The notes beneath the pieces were generated by a model. It made no database searches. It had not been told where the DNA came from and saw nothing but the letters and a program-made list of their open reading frames with translations. A stretch of DNA of 64,000 nucleotides from Mycobacterium sp. 1164985.4 (GTDB taxonomy: Bacteria; Actinomycetota; Actinomycetes; Mycobacteriales; Mycobacteriaceae), in the NCBI RefSeq assembly GCF_001668575.1, contig NZ_LZMD01000065.1:124001-188000 (forward strand). Direction: 5' to 3'. A program made the translations under genes and the position numbers. Positions 60,241 to 64,000 of this stretch are shown here, piece after piece. Within the stretch, counting starts at the first letter, position 1; every line of letters begins with the position of its first letter.

Positions 60241-63204
60241 GTGGATCTGTCGGCGATAACGAAGCCGGTCGGACGGCTGGTGGCCACCGCCCAGAACGGG
60301 CTTGAGGTGCTGCGGTACGGCGGCCTGGAGACCGGCGCAGTTCCCTCGCCGTTCCAGATCATCCAGAGCGTCCCGATGTATCGCCTGCGGCGCTATTTCC
60401 CGCCCGACACCCGGCCCGGATCCAAGCCTCCCGGACCGCCTGTGCTGATGGTGCACCCGATGATGATGTCGGCCGACATGTGGGACGTCACCCGCGACGA
60501 CGGCGCGGTCGGCATCCTGCACCGGGCCGGCATCGACCCATGGGTCATTGACTTCGGCTCGCCCGACAAGGTCGAAGGGGGCATGGAGCGCACGCTGGCC
60601 GACCACGTCGTCGCGTTGAGCGAGGCTATCGACACGGTCAAAGAGGTCACCGGGCGCGACGTGCACCTGGCCGGCTACTCGCAGGGCGGCATGTTCGCCT
60701 ATCAGGTCGCGGCTTACCGCCGATCGAAGGACCTCGCGAGCATCATCGCGTTCGGCTCGCCCGTGGACACCCTGGCCGCGCTCCCGATGAACCTGCCCGC
60801 CTCCATCGCACCAGCCGCGGCGGACTTCATGGCCGATCACGTGTTCAGCCGCATCGACATCCCGGGCTGGCTGGCCCGCACCGGCTTCCAGATGCTCGAC
60901 CCGATCAAGACCGCGCAGTCGCGCATCGACTTCCTGCGCCAGCTCCACGACCGCGAGGCCCTGCTCCCGCGCGAGCAGCAGCGCCGGTTCCTGGCCTCCG
61001 AGGGCTGGATCGCGTGGTCCGGGCCGGCCATCGCCGAACTGCTGAAGCAGTTCATCGCGCACAACAGGATGATGAGCGGCGGCTTCTCCATTCACGGCGA
61101 GCTGGTCACGCTCTCGGACATCGAATGCCCGGTGCTGGCCGTCGTCGGCGAGGTCGACGACATCGGCCAGCCCGCCTCTGTGCGCGGAATCAAGCGCGCT
61201 GCCCCGAAGGCCGACGTGTACGAATTCCTCATCCGTGCAGGACATTTCGGGCTCGTGGTGGGGTCGAAGGCGTCAAGTCAGACATGGCCGGCTGTAGCGC
61301 AGTGGGTCAAATGGCTCGACGGCACGGGGGAACGGCCCGAGGGGGTCGACCAAATGGCGCTGCAGCATTCCGACCCCAACGAGACCGGCGTCTCGCTCAG
61401 CTCGCGCCTGGCGCACGGCACCGCCGCGGCAACCGAGATGGCGTGGACGTTCGCCCGTTCGGCGGCCGACGCCGTCGTCAGCGCCAACAAATCCGCGCGA
61501 GCGCTGGCCGTCGAGACGGCCCGGACGCTGCCGCGCCTGGCCCGCCTCGGCCAGATCAACGAGCACACCCGGATCTCGTTCGGCCGCATCATGTCCGAAC
61601 AGGCCCGCGACTTCCCCCGCGGCGACTGCCTGCTGTTCGACGGCCGCGTGCACACCTACGAAGCCGTCGATCGGCGTATCAACAATGTCGTACGCGGCCT
61701 CATCGACGTCGGTGTCCGCCAGGGTGCGCGCGTCGGCGTCCTGATGGAGACCCGCCCCAGCGCGCTCGTCGCGATCGCCGCGCTGTCGCGGCTGGGTGCG
61801 GTCGCGGTGCTGATGCCGCCCGACGCCGACCTGCCCACCGCCGCCCGCCTCGGATCGGTGACCGAGATCATTGCCGATCCCAGCAATTTGGAAGTGGCCC
61901 GGCGACTCGAGATGCGTGTGCTGGTGCTCGGTGGCGGTGAGGCCCGCGATCTCGACGTGCCCGAGGACAGCGACGTCATCGACATGGAGAAGATCGATCC
62001 GGACGCCGTCGAACTGCCCGGGTGGTACCGGCCGAACCCGGGTCTGGCCCGTGATCTGGCCTTCATCGGGTTCAACTCGGCCGGCGGCCAACTCGTCGCC
62101 CGGCAGATCACCAACGCCCGCTGGGCGATCTCGGCCTTCGGCACCGCATCGGCGGCCAACCTGAGCCGCAGCGACACCGTCTACTGCCTGACGCCGTTGC
62201 ACCATCAGTCCGGCCTGCTGGTCGCGATCGGCGGCGCCGCGGTGGGCGGCTCACGAATCGCGTTGTCCCGCGGCCTGAAACCCGACCGGTTCCTCAACGA
62301 GATCCGCCAGTACGGCGTGACCGTCGTCAGCTACACGTGGGCGATGCTGCGCGACGTCATCGACGACCCGTCGTTCGCGCTGCACGGCAGCCATCCGGTG
62401 CGGCTATTCATCGGATCCGGCATGCCGACCGGGCTGTGGAAGCGGGTGGTGGAGATCTTCGAACCCGCCCACGTCGTCGAGTTCTTCGCGACCACGGACG
62501 GACAGGCGGTGCTGGCCAACGTGTCCGGCGCGAAGATCGGCAGCAAGGGCCGCCCGCTGCCGGGCGGGCGGGAATTGGCACTGGCGGCCTACGACCCGGC
62601 CGAGGACCTGATCCTCGAGGACGAGCGGGGCTTCGTGCGTCGCGCCGAGACCAACGAAATCGGTCTGCTGCTTGCCCGTCCGCGCGGCCCGATCGACCCC
62701 ACCGCACCGATCAAGCGAGGCGTGTTCGCTCCGGCCGACACGTGGGTGTCGACGGAGTATTTGTTCCGCCGCGACGACGACGGCGACTACTGGCTCGTCG
62801 ACGCCCGTGGATCGGTCATCCACACCGATCGGGGATGCGTCTACGCGTCCACCGTCAACGATGCGGTCGGCTGCCTCGGGTCGGTGAACCTCGCGGTCAC
62901 CTACGGGGTGGAGACCAACGGACGCCGACTGGCCGTTACCGCGCTGGAGTTGCGGCCCGGCGGCAGTATTCCGTCGGCCGATCTGTCGGAGGCCTTGGCG
63001 GATCTGGCGGTGGGCGAACCACCCGACATCGTCCACGTGGTGTCGAACATGTCGCTCAGTGCGTCGTACCGACCGCTTGTCAGCCCGCTACGCGCCGAGG
63101 GCATCCCGAAGCCGTCGCGTAACGCCTGGTATCTCGACCCCGATACGAAACGGTACAAGCGGCTGACCGTGGCGGTGCGTGCCGAGATCGCCGAGGGACA
63201 GTAG
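60241..63204 (+). CDS. PhaC-like alpha/beta-hydrolase fused to a degenerate acyl-CoA-synthetase domain, Rv1683-like
   Basis: This 987-aa protein has two parts. Residues ~20-390 are a PhaC/lipase-like hydrolase with nucleophile motif LAGYSQGGMFAYQ and a late His in AGHFGLVVG. Residues ~420-987 have the ANL (acyl-CoA synthetase) fold from FGRIMSEQARDFPRGDCLLF. The ANL phosphate loop is degenerate (FIGFNSAGGQLVARQITN instead of TSGTTGxPKG), the A5 box reads FATTDGQA, and the C terminus lacks the usual PKTxxGK lysine, so acyl-adenylate formation is doubtful. M. tuberculosis Rv1683 has the same two-part layout. GTG 60241 is chosen for its AAGGGGAG site; ATG 60187 has none. Confidence 0.85.
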   Translation: MDLSAITKPVGRLVATAQNGLEVLRYGGLETGAVPSPFQIIQSVPMYRLRRYFPPDTRPGSKPPGPPVLMVHPMMMSADMWDVTRDDGAVGILHRAGIDPWVIDFGSPDKVEGGMERTLADHVVALSEAIDTVKEVTGRDVHLAGYSQGGMFAYQVAAYRRSKDLASIIAFGSPVDTLAALPMNLPASIAPAAADFMADHVFSRIDIPGWLARTGFQMLDPIKTAQSRIDFLRQLHDREALLPREQQRRFLASEGWIAWSGPAIAELLKQFIAHNRMMSGGFSIHGELVTLSDIECPVLAVVGEVDDIGQPASVRGIKRAAPKADVYEFLIRAGHFGLVVGSKASSQTWPAVAQWVKWLDGTGERPEGVDQMALQHSDPNETGVSLSSRLAHGTAAATEMAWTFARSAADAVVSANKSARALAVETARTLPRLARLGQINEHTRISFGRIMSEQARDFPRGDCLLFDGRVHTYEAVDRRINNVVRGLIDVGVRQGARVGVLMETRPSALVAIAALSRLGAVAVLMPPDADLPTAARLGSVTEIIADPSNLEVARRLEMRVLVLGGGEARDLDVPEDSDVIDMEKIDPDAVELPGWYRPNPGLARDLAFIGFNSAGGQLVARQITNARWAISAFGTASAANLSRSDTVYCLTPLHHQSGLLVAIGGAAVGGSRIALSRGLKPDRFLNEIRQYGVTVVSYTWAMLRDVIDDPSFALHGSHPVRLFIGSGMPTGLWKRVVEIFEPAHVVEFFATTDGQAVLANVSGAKIGSKGRPLPGGRELALAAYDPAEDLILEDERGFVRRAETNEIGLLLARPRGPIDPTAPIKRGVFAPADTWVSTEYLFRRDDDGDYWLVDARGSVIHTDRGCVYASTVNDAVGCLGSVNLAVTYGVETNGRRLAVTALELRPGGSIPSADLSEALADLAVGEPPDIVHVVSNMSLSASYRPLVSPLRAEGIPKPSRNAWYLDPDTKRYKRLTVAVRAEIAEGQ

Positions 63205-63308
63205 CGGAAGCCGGTCGCGACGACCTGCCGCCGACGCCGAGCGCTGTTAGGCTCCGCCTTGCGGTACGTCGCCGGGCTGGGACCACCGCCGATCGAGCTG
63301 GAGGATTG

Positions 63309-63854
63309 ATGACATCGCGAACCGGTACCCACCGCGACATCTGGCGTCGCCTCGTCGCGGGCGGCATCGCCGGTGGTGCTCTGACCGCCGGCCTGCTCGT
63401 CGGTGTCGCATCCCCGGTGGCGCTGGCGCAGCCCGCCGATCCGAGCGCACAGACCGAGGCGCCCGAGCCGCAGGCCGGGGGTCCGAAGACGCCGTGCACC
63501 GGTGACGACTGCAAGAAGGAGGAGCAGGTGACGATGACGGCGGACCAAGCGCTCGCCATCATCAATAACGAGTACGCGCAGGGTGACGGCGGTGGACAAC
63601 TCTCGCAACTGATCGATGACGTGATGAAGCTTCGGGCCCAGGGGTTCCGTCCGTCAAATGCCAACAAGCTCGCGATCCAAGATGCTCTGGAACATCGGCC
63701 GAATCAGACGCCGCTCGTGGAAGCGCTCAAGGAGACCCTCGCCTATCAGCGCAAGCTGCAGGCACGCGCCGCACAGCAGGCTGCCACCAGCGGAGGCTCC
63801 ATTGCCGGCATCCCCGTCACGCAGGCGCCGGCCATGCCGATTCCGGCGGGCTGA
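63309..63854 (+). CDS. Secreted protein, unknown function
   Basis: This 181-aa preprotein has an N-terminal signal peptide with two arginines (DIWRRLVAGGIAGGALTAG...ALAQP, cleavage near residue 40). The mature part has a Pro/Glu-rich start, a two-Cys segment (TPCTGDDCKKEEQ), helical stretches (TADQALAIINNEYAQGDGGGQL) and an Ala/Pro-rich tail. ATG 63309 has GGAGG 5 nt upstream; a TTG 3 nt earlier is less likely. I know no function. The 104-bp upstream gap contains TAGGCT (63248-63253), a possible -10 box. Confidence 0.78.
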   Translation: MTSRTGTHRDIWRRLVAGGIAGGALTAGLLVGVASPVALAQPADPSAQTEAPEPQAGGPKTPCTGDDCKKEEQVTMTADQALAIINNEYAQGDGGGQLSQLIDDVMKLRAQGFRPSNANKLAIQDALEHRPNQTPLVEALKETLAYQRKLQARAAQQAATSGGSIAGIPVTQAPAMPIPAG

Positions 63855-63860
63855 TCGACC

Positions 63861-64000
63861 GTGGCCCTCGACGAGAAGCTGCTCGACATCCTGGTCTGCC
63901 CCCAGGATCGCGGCCCGCTTTTGCTGGTCGGCGACGAATATCTCTACAACCCCCGGGTGCGCCGGGCATATCGCATCGACGACGGCATCCCGGTGCTGCT
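63861..64000 (+). CDS. Trm112-family protein, partial (3' end beyond window)
   Basis: The first 46 codons from GTG 63861 read MALDEKLLDILVCPQDRGPL and then YLYNPRVRRAYRIDDGIPVLL, the Trm112/UPF0434 pattern (LLxIxxCPxxxxPL, then YRIxDGIPVLL). These ~60-75-aa zinc-ribbon-like proteins activate methyltransferases in eukaryotes and archaea; the bacterial role is unclear. It begins 6 nt after the preceding stop, matching the Rv1683-Rv1684 neighbourhood. Confidence 0.9.
   Translation, partial: MALDEKLLDILVCPQDRGPLLLVGDEYLYNPRVRRAYRIDDGIPVL

Overview
This GC-rich window has a mycobacterial gene order and most likely comes from a rapid-growing Mycolicibacterium-type chromosome. From memory, the order follows the M. 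tuberculosis Rv1627c-Rv1659 block: lipid-transfer thiolase, polA, rpsA, coaE, uvrB, efflux pump, GT-C mannosyltransferase, Usp, metallo-hydrolase, uvrA, lysX, infC-rpmI-rplT-tsnR, DUF2236, adenylate cyclase, pheST, argCJBDFRGH. It then jumps to an Rv1683/Rv1684-like pair. The PE/PE_PGRS genes and the pks block that I recall at this place in M. tuberculosis are absent. Species assignment is inference; no 16S gene or other marker is present.

Layout. 1-5.1 kb: thiolase/DUF35 pair (minus), a 51-aa protein, polA, a PrsW-type membrane protease. 5.2-8.6 kb: rpsA with a strong terminator, coaE-GrpB fusion, an exported protein. 8.6-11.4 kb: Fpg/Nei glycosylase, DUF402 protein and TetR regulator (minus), divergent from a frameshifted enoyl-CoA hydratase. 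11.4-16.0 kb: uvrB, MFS pump, SCO6745-family protein, tRNA-Cys. 16.2-21.8 kb: a small Trp/His/Asp-rich secreted protein, UdgX, a GT-C mannosyltransferase, Usp, an Lnt-like protein lacking the catalytic Cys, a class I aldolase. 21.9-30.9 kb: P450, a cyclase-AAA protein with SDR and metallo-hydrolase, uvrA. 30.9-32.4 kb: a scar of three decayed fragments. 32.4-40.6 kb: small exported proteins, an Rv1639c-like esterase, lysX, a DUF1844 protein, the infC operon with a leader attenuator and an ATC start. 40.7-46.4 kb: GMC oxidoreductase, acyl-CoA dehydrogenase, DUF2236, adenylate cyclase, rhomboid-like protein. 46.4-58.4 kb: pheST and the complete, tightly coupled arginine operon behind an 18-bp ARG-box palindrome. 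58.4-64 kb: an ABC-F ATPase, a hydrolase/acyl-CoA-synthetase-like fusion, a secreted protein and the start of a Trm112-like gene.

Themes. DNA repair is concentrated here (polA, fpg/nei-like, uvrB, udgX, uvrA). Translation is the second theme (rpsA, infC, rpmI, rplT, tsnR, lysX, pheST, tRNA-Cys), and arginine synthesis the third. Several starts (polA, MFS, SCO6745-like, GMC, cyclase, pheS, perhaps uvrB) have a TANNNT -10 box 6-8 nt upstream, as expected for leaderless transcripts. I see no phage, insertion sequence or CRISPR. I found no clearly new multi-gene system. The best leads are the 30.9-32.4 kb scar, the Cys-less Lnt paralogue that overlaps usp, the infC leader, the UdgX gene, the odd secreted peptide and the degenerate ANL fusion protein. 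No gene-free stretch exceeds 300 bp.
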